A stretch of 64,000 nucleotides of DNA from WTGU01 sp965242855 (GCA_965242855.1 OZ251509.1:620001-684000); one strand, 5' to 3'. Counted from the first letter of the stretch, positions 42,688 through 51,984 are shown. Numbers and translations are program-made. The notes: generated from the sequence alone by a model not told the origin.

Positions 42688-43571
42688 TGGGCAAAGCCTC
42701 GATTCCGGTCGATCTCTTGAACCCGGGCCAAGTGTTCGCTTGCCTCGGCTTCGTCGAAGCCGCCGACGCCCTGCTCGGCGAGGCACGGGGCGGCTTCGAC
42801 TGGCGCCACGATGTGCGATTCCGCCTCGAATCGACCGGTGACGCAAACCCGGTCGAGCGCGTGCTGCGTTTTCTCGAAGAGGCCGAGGTCGTGTCGTTGG
42901 CACCGCCCGGTTCCGACAACCGCACCGAGAAATGGGGCATTGACACCGTGTCGGCCCGATCACAAGCGTTCCCGTTCGACGACCCGCAGAGCCCGGCCAC
43001 CCTTCCGGCGTGCCTTCGGAATCCCGCCGGAAAATCGATCGTGATCGACTATTGGGGGGACGAGACGTGGCGGGATAACGTAAAATTCTGGGCCGGTTCG
43101 GGGGGTTATCCAGGCGTCGGGCTGGTGCGCGACGCGCTTGATCTCGTGCGCGGCCGCACGGCGGATCATGTCGATGACCCGTTTTCGCTACCAGCGGAAC
43201 AGAGCAGCAGCTTCCGTTTCGACTGGCGGCGCGATTACGTGCCGATCGACGCCGGCTTCTCGCCCAACGCGCACGGCGACGTGACGATGCGAGGCTATCC
43301 GGTCGTCGAATTGATGGCGGCGATCGGGGTCACGCACGCACGGCCACTCCGGCCTCTACGGCACGACAAATTGAACTACAGTTACGGCGTCGCCGGCGTG
43401 TCCGGCAGCGAGCTCTACGATCCGATCTTTCTGCGGGCGACTCTCGGCGCGTCGCAACCCCTCTTCCCCGGCATGCCCTTCCGCCGGTTCGGCATGCGTA
43501 TGAATTGGCCAGGGCAAGAAGGCCAAGCCCGTTGCATCACGAACGTCATCGAGGAGACTCCGTCGTCATGA
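42687..43571 (+). CDS. csb3: Type I-U protein Csb3 (Cas8u2-like subunit)
   Basis: 294-residue protein, second in the operon, in the position of GSU0052/Csb3 of the Geobacter-type I-U systems. It opens with IPVDLLNPGQVFACLGFVEAADALLG, a phrase typical of Csb3, and contains FDWRRDYVPIDAGFSPNAHG and PVVELMAAIGV. It probably acts as the Cas8-type subunit involved in target-strand recognition within the crRNA complex. Translation is coupled at both ends: TGATG with cas3 and ATGA with csb1. Confidence 0.85.
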   Translation: MGKASIPVDLLNPGQVFACLGFVEAADALLGEARGGFDWRHDVRFRLESTGDANPVERVLRFLEEAEVVSLAPPGSDNRTEKWGIDTVSARSQAFPFDDPQSPATLPACLRNPAGKSIVIDYWGDETWRDNVKFWAGSGGYPGVGLVRDALDLVRGRTADHVDDPFSLPAEQSSSFRFDWRRDYVPIDAGFSPNAHGDVTMRGYPVVELMAAIGVTHARPLRPLRHDKLNYSYGVAGVSGSELYDPIFLRATLGASQPLFPGMPFRRFGMRMNWPGQEGQARCITNVIEETPSS

Positions 43572-44638
43572 CCGAATTCAACAATACCCTTGCCGAGCGC
43601 TGCGCCAACGAATCGACGGGGCCCGTCGCTCTGACGATGCGGCAGAAACTGTTGCCCGTGGAAGGCACTGATTCGGTGATCTTCCCGCCAACTTACGCCG
43701 GCATCGGCTACAACGTCGACAGGCTGTCGGACGGCACCAAGGTCGCGACGATCGACAGCGTAGGCGCTCAGGCCAATCGGATGGAACCGCTGTTCAAGGC
43801 GACCGGGAGCGACGAAGCGGACAACCCCCGCGCCGCGCTGGTGCCCCAGGTGACGATCACCTACGGCAATGAGAAATCCGTTTCCCTTCTCGAAGCGGGG
43901 CACCGCTTGGGCGATGCGCTCGTTCGCTCCACCGAGCTCGCGGAAGACGCCCGTCAAGCCTTCACGGCTTTTCAGGATACCGGAGATGTGGACGCGATCG
44001 CGCGATTGGCGCCTACGTCTCTGGTGTTCGGCGCATGGGATTCCCGCGATACGCAGGCGAAGCTGCCGCGCGTCGTGCAGTCCGTCATTCGCGCCTGGAA
44101 CATCGACGAATTGAAGCGCTCGGCGCAATACACCCCGCCAGTCGACTACGCCAAGCTCGAAGTGTTCAGTCAAGCCGAGAAGGAGAAGCAGGAAGGCAGC
44201 GCGAAGAGTCCTCTGGCACAACGTGGCTTCGTCCATGTCCCGGCGACCGGAGAACATGGCGGGATCGTCGTGCACGGCGAGATACGCCGGGACGTGACGG
44301 TCAACCTGATCGCCCTGCGGCGCTTGAAAGGGGAGAACGGTTCCGCTCTGCGTCGTTACGTTCTCGGCTTGGCGCTGGTGGCGGCGACCGCGCCTCTGGA
44401 CGGCTTCTTGCGGCAAGGTTGCCTCCTCACGCCCGACCCGGATGCGTTGGCCATGTGGACGGTGGTCGACCGCGACGGAAAGCGGGAGTCGGTTTCTCTG
44501 GACGAGAACATTGCGCTCGGCCGCGCGCGGAAGGCGGCGGAGGCATTCGGCGTCGGCGAGAATCGGACGGTCGCGTTCGACAAGACACTCGCCCACGACA
44601 AGACACTCGCCCAAGACGATGCGAAGAAAAAGACCTGA
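43568..44638 (+). CDS. csb1: Type I-U backbone protein Csb1 (Cas7)
   Basis: 356-residue Cas7-family RAMP subunit that would polymerise along the crRNA. Matches the Csb1/GSU0053 form: LPVEGTDSVIFPPTYAGIGYNVD, ATIDSVGAQANRMEP, LVFGAWDSRDTQAKLPRVVQS, and VNLIALRRLKGENGSALRRYVLGLALVAATAPLDGFLRQGCLL. The DSVGAQANR and WDSRDTQAKLPR stretches are the most conserved. The C terminus has a short duplication, KTLAHDKTLAQDD, from an 18-bp tandem repeat. It overlaps csb3 by 4 nt and is followed by csb2 after 3 nt. Confidence 0.92.
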   Translation: MTEFNNTLAERCANESTGPVALTMRQKLLPVEGTDSVIFPPTYAGIGYNVDRLSDGTKVATIDSVGAQANRMEPLFKATGSDEADNPRAALVPQVTITYGNEKSVSLLEAGHRLGDALVRSTELAEDARQAFTAFQDTGDVDAIARLAPTSLVFGAWDSRDTQAKLPRVVQSVIRAWNIDELKRSAQYTPPVDYAKLEVFSQAEKEKQEGSAKSPLAQRGFVHVPATGEHGGIVVHGEIRRDVTVNLIALRRLKGENGSALRRYVLGLALVAATAPLDGFLRQGCLLTPDPDALAMWTVVDRDGKRESVSLDENIALGRARKAAEAFGVGENRTVAFDKTLAHDKTLAQDDAKKKT

Positions 44639-44641
44639 ACC

Positions 44642-46864
44642 ATGACGCAAGCGCTTGTCGTCACCGTGCGGTTCCACGAGGGCCGTTACCACGGAACGGG
44701 CGATTGGCCTCCCGCGCCGGCGCGCCTGTTCCAGGCTTTGATGGCTGGCGCGGCATGCGGCGCGAGGGTGCCGCCCGATGTTCGGGACGCGCTCGGCTGG
44801 CTGGAGCGCCTGCCGCCGCCGGTGATCGCGGTGCCGCGTGGTTTCCGCGGCAAAGCCTATACCAGCTTCGTGCCCAACAACGATCTCGATGCGGAATTGT
44901 CCAAGGGGAAGATGCCCGATCTGGCCAAGGCGGTGGCCGCGGTCCGCGTCGGCAAGCATATCCAGCCTGTCCTGTTCGATGCCGAAACACCGGTCCTCTA
45001 CTTCTGGCCCGTCGATGATCCCGATGCGCGAGCGACGACGCTTTGCGCGACGGCGGAGACGCTCTATCAACTTGGCCGGGGGATCGACATGGCTTGGGCC
45101 GAAGCGGCGGTGATCGACGCCGACGAGGCGGAGGAACGGCTGGCCGCTCATGGCGGGACCGTCCACCGGCCTTCGGAAGGGGGCGGAACGGGGCGGAGCT
45201 TTCTTTGTCCCCGGCCCGGAACGGGAGCGAGCCTGACCGAGCGTTTCGAGAACATGCGAAACCGCTTCCGCGTCGGCGGAACCAATCGCAAGCCGGTGCG
45301 CGTTTTCGTGCAACCGCCCAAACCGCTGCTGGCCAAGGTCGCCTACGATGCCCGTCCGCATCGGCTCGTCTTCGACCTGCGAAAAGGCGCCGGCGGTCTC
45401 GACCTCTGGCCTCTGAGCGCGGCGGCGGCACTCGTCGAAACGGTGCGCGACGAGGCGGCGGGCCGTCTCCGAGACACGGTGCCAGACCTCGCGGACAGCA
45501 TCGAGCGTTACCTGATCGGTCGCGGCGCGACCGACGCGGACAAGGCGATGCGGGTGCGGATCGCGCCGATTCCGTCGGTCGGGCATCCACATGCGGACAT
45601 GGAAATCCGCCGTATCGTCGTTTACGTCCCGCAATCCTGCCCTCTGAAAGCGGACGACCTCGCATGGGCCTTCTCTCAAATCTCCTGGACGGACGGGGAC
45701 GGCGTCATCGAGAGGGAGTTGCGCCGCGCCGACGACGACCGGATGATCGGTCGTTTCGAGCGGCGGGGGAAGCGCTGGCGGAGCGTAACGCCGCTCGCCC
45801 TGCCGATGGCGCGTCGGCGGCGGATCGAACCGGCCCACCGAGTGGACGAAGGGAAAAGCGGGCACGAACGGGCCGCCAGGGAAGCGCGCGCCGCGGCGGC
45901 CGCTCGCCAAGCGTTGCGCCATGCCGGGGTTCGTGCGCCGGCCGATGAAGTGCGCGTACAACGCGAGCCGTTCGACCAACGCGGCGAGCGCGCCGAAGCG
46001 TTCGCGGCCGGCACGCGCTTTCCCAAGGAAGCGCTCTGGCATGTCGAGATGACTTTCGCCGAACCGGTCGAGGGACCGCTCGTGTTGGGCGACGGGCGTT
46101 ATCTCGGGCTCGGACTCATGCATCCGAGCGACCCTGCATACGACGTGGCGGCCTTCGCCATAACGGACGGGCTCGCCGACGGCGCCGGGCCGGCACCGGT
46201 CGCGCACGCCGCGCGCCGGGCGATGATGGCGCGGGTGCAAGGCAGCCTGCCGCCACGCGAGAAGCTGCCGCCCTATGTGAGCGGCCACGAGACGAACGGC
46301 GCGCCGGCAGGCGGCGGCGTTCACCGCCATGTCGCCGTTCTCGCCGACCTGCCGCGCCGGCGCATCCTCTACCTCGCACCGAGCCGCATGCAGCGCCACG
46401 GCGTGGAGTGGCGGGAAGTCGAGGCGGACCACCGCCGGATGGCGTGCGCCCTGGAGGGGATGGACATCCTGCGCGCCGGGCGGGCCGGCCTGTTGAGGCT
46501 CGCGCCGGCGGCGATCGCCGTGGAGGGCGACCCGTTGTTCGCCCCGTCGCGGGTCTGGGAAAGCGTGACCGAGTACGACGTCACCCGCCATCGCCGCCGC
46601 CTCGGCGACGACGAGGCGCTGAAGGCCGACGTCGCTGCCGAGCTCCGGCGGTGCGGCTGGCCGCTTCCCGCGCCGGGCGCCGTCGAGGTTCTCGCGGCGC
46701 GGCGCGGGCCGCGCGGCGGGCTGGCGGGGCGTCTTCGCCTCGTCTTCCCGACGGCGCAGGCCGGGCCGCTCGTCATCGGCCGCAGCGCGCACAAAGGCGG
46801 CGGGCTGTTCGCCGGGAACCCGCGGGCCGCCGGCCGGCCGCCGCGTTTCCTCGCCCACGAGTGA
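44642..46864 (+). CDS. csb2: Type I-U protein Csb2 (Cas5-Cas6 fusion)
   Basis: 740-residue protein of the Csb2/GSU0054 family, which combines a Cas5-like N-terminal region with a Cas6-like crRNA-processing region. N terminus ALVVTVRFHEGRYHGTGDWPPAPARLFQALMAG is diagnostic. The C-terminal half contains HVEMTFAEPVEGPLVLGDGRYLGLGLM, a glycine-rich RAMP loop, and several histidines (HRHVAVLAD, DHRRMACALEG) that may process pre-crRNA. Last gene of the operon. No cas4-cas1 or cas2 follows; the next gene, 133 nt downstream, is a metabolic lyase. Confidence 0.9.
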   Translation: MTQALVVTVRFHEGRYHGTGDWPPAPARLFQALMAGAACGARVPPDVRDALGWLERLPPPVIAVPRGFRGKAYTSFVPNNDLDAELSKGKMPDLAKAVAAVRVGKHIQPVLFDAETPVLYFWPVDDPDARATTLCATAETLYQLGRGIDMAWAEAAVIDADEAEERLAAHGGTVHRPSEGGGTGRSFLCPRPGTGASLTERFENMRNRFRVGGTNRKPVRVFVQPPKPLLAKVAYDARPHRLVFDLRKGAGGLDLWPLSAAAALVETVRDEAAGRLRDTVPDLADSIERYLIGRGATDADKAMRVRIAPIPSVGHPHADMEIRRIVVYVPQSCPLKADDLAWAFSQISWTDGDGVIERELRRADDDRMIGRFERRGKRWRSVTPLALPMARRRRIEPAHRVDEGKSGHERAAREARAAAAARQALRHAGVRAPADEVRVQREPFDQRGERAEAFAAGTRFPKEALWHVEMTFAEPVEGPLVLGDGRYLGLGLMHPSDPAYDVAAFAITDGLADGAGPAPVAHAARRAMMARVQGSLPPREKLPPYVSGHETNGAPAGGGVHRHVAVLADLPRRRILYLAPSRMQRHGVEWREVEADHRRMACALEGMDILRAGRAGLLRLAPAAIAVEGDPLFAPSRVWESVTEYDVTRHRRRLGDDEALKADVAAELRRCGWPLPAPGAVEVLAARRGPRGGLAGRLRLVFPTAQAGPLVIGRSAHKGGGLFAGNPRAAGRPPRFLAHE

Positions 46865-46997
46865 TTCCGCGCGGTTCCCTCCGCTCGGTTCGAGCATCCC
46901 GAACGAAGCACGGAAACGACGGCGGGCCTGAAGAGCCGAGCGCCGCAGAAACGGGCGCCGGCTTGATCGGGGCGCTGGGGTGTGGTTGGCTGGCGCG

Positions 46998-47900
46998 ATG
47001 CTGCCGCACCGCACTTACCTGTTTGCGCCCGGCAACCATCCGCGCAAGGTCGCCAAGGTGTTCGGCGCCGGGGCGGACGCGGCGGTCCTCGACCTCGAGG
47101 ACGCCGTGGCGGCCGCGGAAAAGGAAGCGACCCGGGCCGCCGTCGCGGCGGCGCTCCGGGCGCCCCGCGACTGCCTGGGCTATGTCCGCGTGAACGCGCT
47201 CGACACCGACTACTGCCACGGCGATTTCCACGCCGTCGCAGGCCCCGCCGTGGACGGCATCATGCTGCCCAAGGTCGAAAGCCCCGGCCAGCTCGAAACG
47301 GCCGACTGGCTGCTGGCGCAGCTGGAGCGGGAACGGGGCCTCGACCGCGGCGCGATCGACCTGCTGCCCATCGTCGAGACCGGTCGCGGGATGGCCGCGG
47401 TGGACGCCATCGCCGGGGCGGGCACGCGGGTCAGGCGGCTCTCCTTCGGCGCCGGCGACTACACCCGCGACATGGGGATGGTCTGGACCGCCGCCGAGGC
47501 CGAGCTCGCCCACGCGCGCGCCCGCCTCGCGCTCGCCTCCCGCGCGGCCGGCCTGGAGCCGCCGATCGACACGGTGTTCATCGACCTGACCGACGCGGAA
47601 AACCTGGAGCGTTCGGCGCAGACGGCCTTGAACGCCGGCTTCCAGGGCAAGCTCTGCATCCACCCGAAGCAGGTGGCGCCGGTGAACCGGGTCTTCACGC
47701 CGAGCGCGGCGGACGTCGCCCGGGCGGAGCAGCACGTCGCCGCCTTCAGGGAAGCCGAGGCGGCCGGCTCCGCGTCGATCCAGGTGGACGGCTACTTCAT
47801 CGATTACCCGATCGTCGAGAAGGCCGAGCGGGTGCTGCGGATCACGGAGGCGATCCGCCGTCGGGAGCGCCGGGCGGACGAAAGGGCGGCAGGGGCGTAG
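46998..47900 (+). CDS. CitE-like HpcH/HpaI aldolase-lyase
   Basis: 300-residue TIM-barrel lyase of the citrate lyase beta/malyl-CoA lyase type. Key segments: RTYLFAPGNHPRKVAKVFGAGADAAVLDLEDAV (Arg and acidic Mg-site residues), GIMLPKVESPGQ, LLPIVETGRG with the metal-binding Glu, and GKLCIHPKQV. It cleaves or forms C-C bonds in an acyl-CoA thioester. The other citrate lyase subunits are missing, so malyl/citramalyl-CoA-type chemistry is likelier. It starts the small operon with the HpaB-like and NTF2-like genes. Confidence 0.87.
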   Translation: MLPHRTYLFAPGNHPRKVAKVFGAGADAAVLDLEDAVAAAEKEATRAAVAAALRAPRDCLGYVRVNALDTDYCHGDFHAVAGPAVDGIMLPKVESPGQLETADWLLAQLERERGLDRGAIDLLPIVETGRGMAAVDAIAGAGTRVRRLSFGAGDYTRDMGMVWTAAEAELAHARARLALASRAAGLEPPIDTVFIDLTDAENLERSAQTALNAGFQGKLCIHPKQVAPVNRVFTPSAADVARAEQHVAAFREAEAAGSASIQVDGYFIDYPIVEKAERVLRITEAIRRRERRADERAAGA

Positions 47901-47905
47901 GGCGG

Positions 47906-49471
47906 ATGTTCATGTCCGCCGAGGATTACCGGGAGTCGCTCAGGCGCGCGGCGCCGCGGGTCTGGCTCGACGGCGAGGCGGTCGAATCGGTCGCCGACGA
48001 ACCGCGCTTCGCGCCGGGCGTCGCCGCGGTCGGGCTGACCTACGAATTCGCGCGCGCGCAAGCCCACCGGGAAACGATGACGGCGGTCGAGGAGAGCACG
48101 GGCGCGGCGGTCAACCGCTTCCTCCACATCAACCGCGCGACCGACGACCAGCTGCGCAAGCTCGAGGCGGTGCGCCTCGTCTGCCAGCACACGGGCTGCG
48201 CCCAGCGCTACCTGACGCAGGACGGCCTCAACGCCATCCACCAGACGACCCATCGAATCGACGCGGAAACCGGGAGCGACCTGCACCGGCGCTTCCTCGC
48301 CTATCTCCACCGCGTCCAGGCGGAAGACCTCACCCTGGGCGTCGCCATGACCGACGGCAAGGGCGATCGCGCGCGCCGCCCCCACCGGCAGGCGGCGCGG
48401 GATTCCTATGTGCACGTCGCCGCCCGCCGCCCGGGCGGCATCGTCATCCGCGGCGCCAAGGCGATCGTCACCGGCGCGCCCTACATGCACGAGTTCCTCG
48501 TCATGCCCTGCCGCAACATGACCGAGGAGGACGAAGACTTCGCCGTCTGCTGCGCGGTGCCGGTGGACGCCGACGGGCTCACCATCGTCGCCCGCCCGGC
48601 GGGCCGTCCGGGGGAGGCAGCGGCGACGTTCAGCGCCAGATACGGGCAATCCACCGGGGTCGTCGTCTTCGAGGACGTGTTCGTGCCGTGGGAGCGCGTC
48701 TTCCTGGCCGGCGAATGGCGGCATTCGCAGTTCCTGACGCAGGCCTACGCGACCCATCACCGGCACTCCTGCATCGGCGCCCGCGCCGGCTTCGGCGACC
48801 TCCTGATCGGCGCCGGCGTGCTGATGGCCGACGCGAACGGCGTCGCGGTGGGCGAGACGAGCCATCTGCGGGAGCGGATGGTCGAGCTGATCAAGATCGT
48901 CGAGGGGTTCTACGCCTGCGGCGTCGCCGCCTCGGTGCACGGCGCGGCCGACGCTTCGGGCTGCGTCGAGCCGGACCGGGTGTTCGCCAACATCGGCAAG
49001 CTGCTGCTCTCCACGCAGATCTACGACATGCACCGGATCGCCCACGAGGTCTCCGGCGGGCTGGTGGTGGCGCTGCCGGGGCCGGACGAGGACCACAACC
49101 CGGCGACCGCCGCCACTCTCGCCGAGATGCTCCGCGGCCGCGCCGACCTGCCCTACGAGCGGCGGGCGGCGGTCGCGCGCCTGATCGAGGACCTGACGGC
49201 ATCCGGCGCCGCCGGCTGGTACTCGGTCATCAGCCTGCACGGCGGCGGTTCGCCCCAGGCCGCGGGGCTGGAGATCTTCCGCAGCTACCCGCTGGAGGAG
49301 AAGGCGGCGCTGGTGGACAAGCTGCTCGACCGGGGCGCGCTCGCGGAAGGCGCCGCCGGCGGCGACCGCCGGCAGCCGGGGCGGTGCTGCCCGAGCGGCT
49401 GCCGGGCGCCGGCGGAAGCGCCGGCCCGGCCCGCGCGGAATCGACAGGACAACGGGGAGGACGCAGGATGA
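47906..49471 (+). CDS. HpaB / 4-hydroxybutyryl-CoA dehydratase family flavoprotein
   Basis: 521-residue protein of the HpaB family, which covers 4-hydroxyphenylacetate 3-monooxygenases and the radical dehydratase AbfD. N terminus AEDYRESLRRAAPRVWLDGE is shared by both. Cysteines occur in VCQHTGCAQRY and His/Cys in THHRHSCIGARAGFGDLLIG, near the places where AbfD binds its 4Fe-4S cluster, but spacing is not identical. It could thus be an oxygenase or dehydratase. The final 50 residues are low-complexity. It is 5 nt after the CitE-like gene and overlaps the next ORF by 4 nt. Confidence 0.8.
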   Translation: MFMSAEDYRESLRRAAPRVWLDGEAVESVADEPRFAPGVAAVGLTYEFARAQAHRETMTAVEESTGAAVNRFLHINRATDDQLRKLEAVRLVCQHTGCAQRYLTQDGLNAIHQTTHRIDAETGSDLHRRFLAYLHRVQAEDLTLGVAMTDGKGDRARRPHRQAARDSYVHVAARRPGGIVIRGAKAIVTGAPYMHEFLVMPCRNMTEEDEDFAVCCAVPVDADGLTIVARPAGRPGEAAATFSARYGQSTGVVVFEDVFVPWERVFLAGEWRHSQFLTQAYATHHRHSCIGARAGFGDLLIGAGVLMADANGVAVGETSHLRERMVELIKIVEGFYACGVAASVHGAADASGCVEPDRVFANIGKLLLSTQIYDMHRIAHEVSGGLVVALPGPDEDHNPATAATLAEMLRGRADLPYERRAAVARLIEDLTASGAAGWYSVISLHGGGSPQAAGLEIFRSYPLEEKAALVDKLLDRGALAEGAAGGDRRQPGRCCPSGCRAPAEAPARPARNRQDNGEDAG

Positions 49472-49956
49472 CCGTCGAACGACGCCTTCAACGCCTCGAG
49501 GACATCGAGGCCATCAAGCAACTCATCGCGCGCTACGCCAAGGCCGCGGACCACAACGGCGATCCGGCGATGATGGCGCCGTGCTTCACCGAGGACGCGG
49601 TGTGGAACTGCGAGGGCATCGGCCGCTGGGAAACCCGCGACGGCATCGCCCGGGGCCTGCGCGAGGTCTGCACCACGACAATCCCGTGGGCGCTCCACTA
49701 CATGACCCAGCCGATCATCGAAATCGCGCCCGACGGCGCGAGCGCCACCGGCGAATACTACCTCTGGGAGCTCGCGAAGGTGGCGCCGGAAGGCGGCGGC
49801 CCGGCCGCCGACACCTGGATCGGCGGCTGGTACGAATCCCGCTTCCGCAAGGAAGGCGGCGCGTGGCTCTTCTCCCACATCGAGCTGATCCTGAAGCTCC
49901 TGAGCGAGGCCGGAAAGCCCGCCTGGGAGACGCCGATCCCGCCATGGAAGGCGTGA
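49468..49956 (+). CDS. NTF2/SnoaL-like protein
   Basis: 162-residue alpha+beta-barrel protein. The N-terminal helix LEDIEAIKQLIARYAKAADHNG followed by CFTEDAVWNCEGIG and the C-terminal GGWYESRFRKEGGAWLFSHIEL is the SnoaL-like/NTF2 pattern seen in dehydratases, isomerases and small ring-hydroxylating subunits. The ATG overlaps the HpaB-like stop (ATGA) after a GGGGAGGA site, so coupled expression and a joint pathway step are likely. No specific reaction is assignable. Confidence 0.85.
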   Translation: MTVERRLQRLEDIEAIKQLIARYAKAADHNGDPAMMAPCFTEDAVWNCEGIGRWETRDGIARGLREVCTTTIPWALHYMTQPIIEIAPDGASATGEYYLWELAKVAPEGGGPAADTWIGGWYESRFRKEGGAWLFSHIELILKLLSEAGKPAWETPIPPWKA

Positions 49957-50080
49957 GGCGCGCGCCTGCGAAAGTGGTTCCCGCTTATCCCTGAAAGTCT
50001 TCCCACGGAGTGCGGGGTTTCCCTGGCGTTCGCGCCCGCAATGTCACGGTGCGCCGGTCGGCATCGCTCATCCGGCCTGT

Positions 50081-50111
50081 GGATGGCTTCCCGCTTTCGC
50101 GGGAATGACGG
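50081..50111. repeat. Dispersed palindromic repeat
   Basis: GATGGCTTCCCGCTTTCGCG followed by GGAATGACGG matches a short palindromic repeat (CCCGC TTTC GCGGG core at 50090-50103) common between genes in many proteobacteria. It lies in the 251-bp gap between convergent genes, which contains nothing else recognisable. Confidence 0.7.
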
Positions 50112-50207
50112 GACCTTGACGAGATCGATCCGGGGCGGTCATGCGCCGAAGGCGCGCCCCGCCGCGCCACCGCATCGGCGGAGTTTCGAGGATAAGCTGG
50201 AAAAAGG

Positions 50208-50972
50208 CTATTTCGGGGCCATCCTGAGGGCGCCGTCGAAGCGGATCACCGAACCGTTCATAAAGCGGTTCTCGACGATGTGGGCCGCGAGCGCCGCGTA
50301 TTCCTCGGCGTGCCCCAGGCGCTTGGGATAGAGCGTCGTTTCCACCAGCGACTGGCGCACCGTCTCGGGCAGGCCCGCCATCATCGGCGTGTCCATCAGC
50401 CCGGGCGCGATGGCGTTCACGCGGATGCCGTCGCGGGCGAGTTCGCGGGCGAGCGGGATGGTCATCGCCGCGACGCCGCCCTTGGAGGCCGCGTAATCGA
50501 GCTGCCCGATCTGGCCCTCGAAGGCGGCGACCGAGGCGGTCGTCACGATGACGCCGCGCTCGCCGTCGTCGAGCGGCTCCTGCGCGGCCATGTCGGCCGC
50601 GGCCAGCCGGCAGGAATTGATCGTGCCGATCAGGTTGACGTGGATCGCGCGGGTGAGTTTGTCGAGCGGGCTGGCGGTCCCGTCGCGCCCGACCAGCTTG
50701 GCCCCCGGCGCGATGCCGGCGCAGGCGACCAGGATGCGCGCCGGGCCCAACGCCGCGCGGACGGCGGCGACGGCGGCCTCGTGGCTCGCCGGATCGACCA
50801 CGTCGCAGGCCGCGGCCGCGCCGTCGATCTCCGCGGCGACCGCCCGCGCCCGCTCCTCGTCCCTGTCGAGGACGCCGACCCTGGCGCCCTCCGCCGCCAG
50901 GCGCCGCGCCGTCGCCTCGCCGAGGCCGGAGGCGCCGCCGGTGACGAGCGCCGTGTGTCCGCCGATGTCCAT
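50208..50972 (-). CDS. Short-chain dehydrogenase, HSD10-like
   Basis: 254-residue SDR resembling type II 3-hydroxyacyl-CoA dehydrogenase. Motifs: TGGASGLGEATARRLAAEGARVGVLDRDE (Asp after beta-2 favours NAD), ACAGIAPGAK, a long insert before the active site, catalytic Ser in TTASVAAFEGQIGQ and YAASKGGV. The C terminus has VIRFDGALRM as in that group. Start chosen at MDIGGHTALV after GAGCGGACC. The promoter side faces the tandem palindrome array. Confidence 0.88.
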   Translation of the reverse strand: MDIGGHTALVTGGASGLGEATARRLAAEGARVGVLDRDEERARAVAAEIDGAAAACDVVDPASHEAAVAAVRAALGPARILVACAGIAPGAKLVGRDGTASPLDKLTRAIHVNLIGTINSCRLAAADMAAQEPLDDGERGVIVTTASVAAFEGQIGQLDYAASKGGVAAMTIPLARELARDGIRVNAIAPGLMDTPMMAGLPETVRQSLVETTLYPKRLGHAEEYAALAAHIVENRFMNGSVIRFDGALRMAPK

Positions 50973-51033
50973 GGTCCGCTCCCGCTTCCGTTCGCCCCTC
51001 CATAGCAAACCCCGCGAGGGATGCAAAACATCC

Positions 51034-51984
51034 CGAATACCCCTCCCCCCTGATCCAGGGGGGAGGTCGGGAGGGGGGTAGAGGCGCCACCCGAATGCTC
51101 CCCGAATACCCCTCCCCCCTGATCAGGGGGGAGGTCGGGAAGGGGGTAGAGGGGTCGGCCGAATACTCCCCGAATACCCCTCCCCCCTGATCAGGGGGGA
51201 GGTCGGGAAGGGGGTAGAGGGGTCGGCTGAATACTCCCCGAATACCCCTCCCCCCTGATCCAGGGGGGAGGTCGGGAGGGGGGTAGAGGGGTCGGCCGAA
51301 TACTCCCCGAATACCCCTCCCCCCTGATCAGGGGGGAGGTCGGGAGGGGGGTAGAGGGGTCGGCCGAATACTCCCCGAATACCCCTCCCCCCTGATCCAG
51401 GGGGGAGGTCGGGAGGGGGGTAGAGGGGTCGGCCGAATACTCCCCGAATACCCCTCCCCCCTGATCCAGGGGGGAGGTCGGGAGGGGGGTAGAGGGGTCG
51501 GTCGAATACTCCGCGAATACCCCTCCCCCCTGATCCAGGGGGGAGGTCGGGAGGGGGGTAGAGGGGTTCGGCCGAATACTCCCCGAATACCCCTCCCCCC
51601 TGATCCAGGGGGGAGGTCGGGAGGGGGGTAGAGGGGTCGGCCGAATACTCCCCGAATACCCCTCCCCCCTGATCCAGGGGGGAGGTCGGGAGGGGGGTAG
51701 AGGGGGCCACCCGAATACTCCCCGAATACCCCTCCCCCCTGATCAGGGGGGAGGTCGGGAGGGGGGTAGAGGGGGTCGGCCGAATGCTCCCCGAATACCC
51801 CTCCCCCCTGATCCAGGGGGGAGGTCGGGAGGGGGGTAGAGGGTTCGGCCGAATGCTCCGCGAATACCCCTCCCCCCTGATCAGGGGGGAGGTCGGGAGG
51901 GGGGTAGAGGCGCCACCCGAATACTCCGCGAATACCCCTCCCCCCTGATCCAGGGGGGAGGTCGGGAGGGGGGTAGGGGGGGGC
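51034..51984. repeat. Tandem array of 14 palindromic units (66-70 bp)
   Basis: Each unit has the core CCCCTCCCCCCTGATC(CA)GGGGGGAGG, then GTCGGGAGGGGGGTAGAGG and a linker such as GGTCGGCCGAATACTCCCCG. I count 14 cores from about 51040 to 51935. Units differ mainly in the loop (GATCAGG or GATCCAGG) and the linker (GTCGGCC or GCCACCC). The spacing is uniform, with no unique spacers. Each core can fold into a long hairpin. It fills the whole gap between the HSD10-like SDR and the DMT transporter. Confidence 0.95.

Noticed and set aside
46865..46997. CRISPR repeats or cas genes after csb2
   Set aside because: The 133-bp gap contains no copy of the 36-mer and no ORF; the next gene is a CitE-like lyase.
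51034..51984. Possible CRISPR array
   Set aside because: Units are contiguous and similar over their whole length, with no unique spacers between short repeats, so this is a tandem palindrome array.
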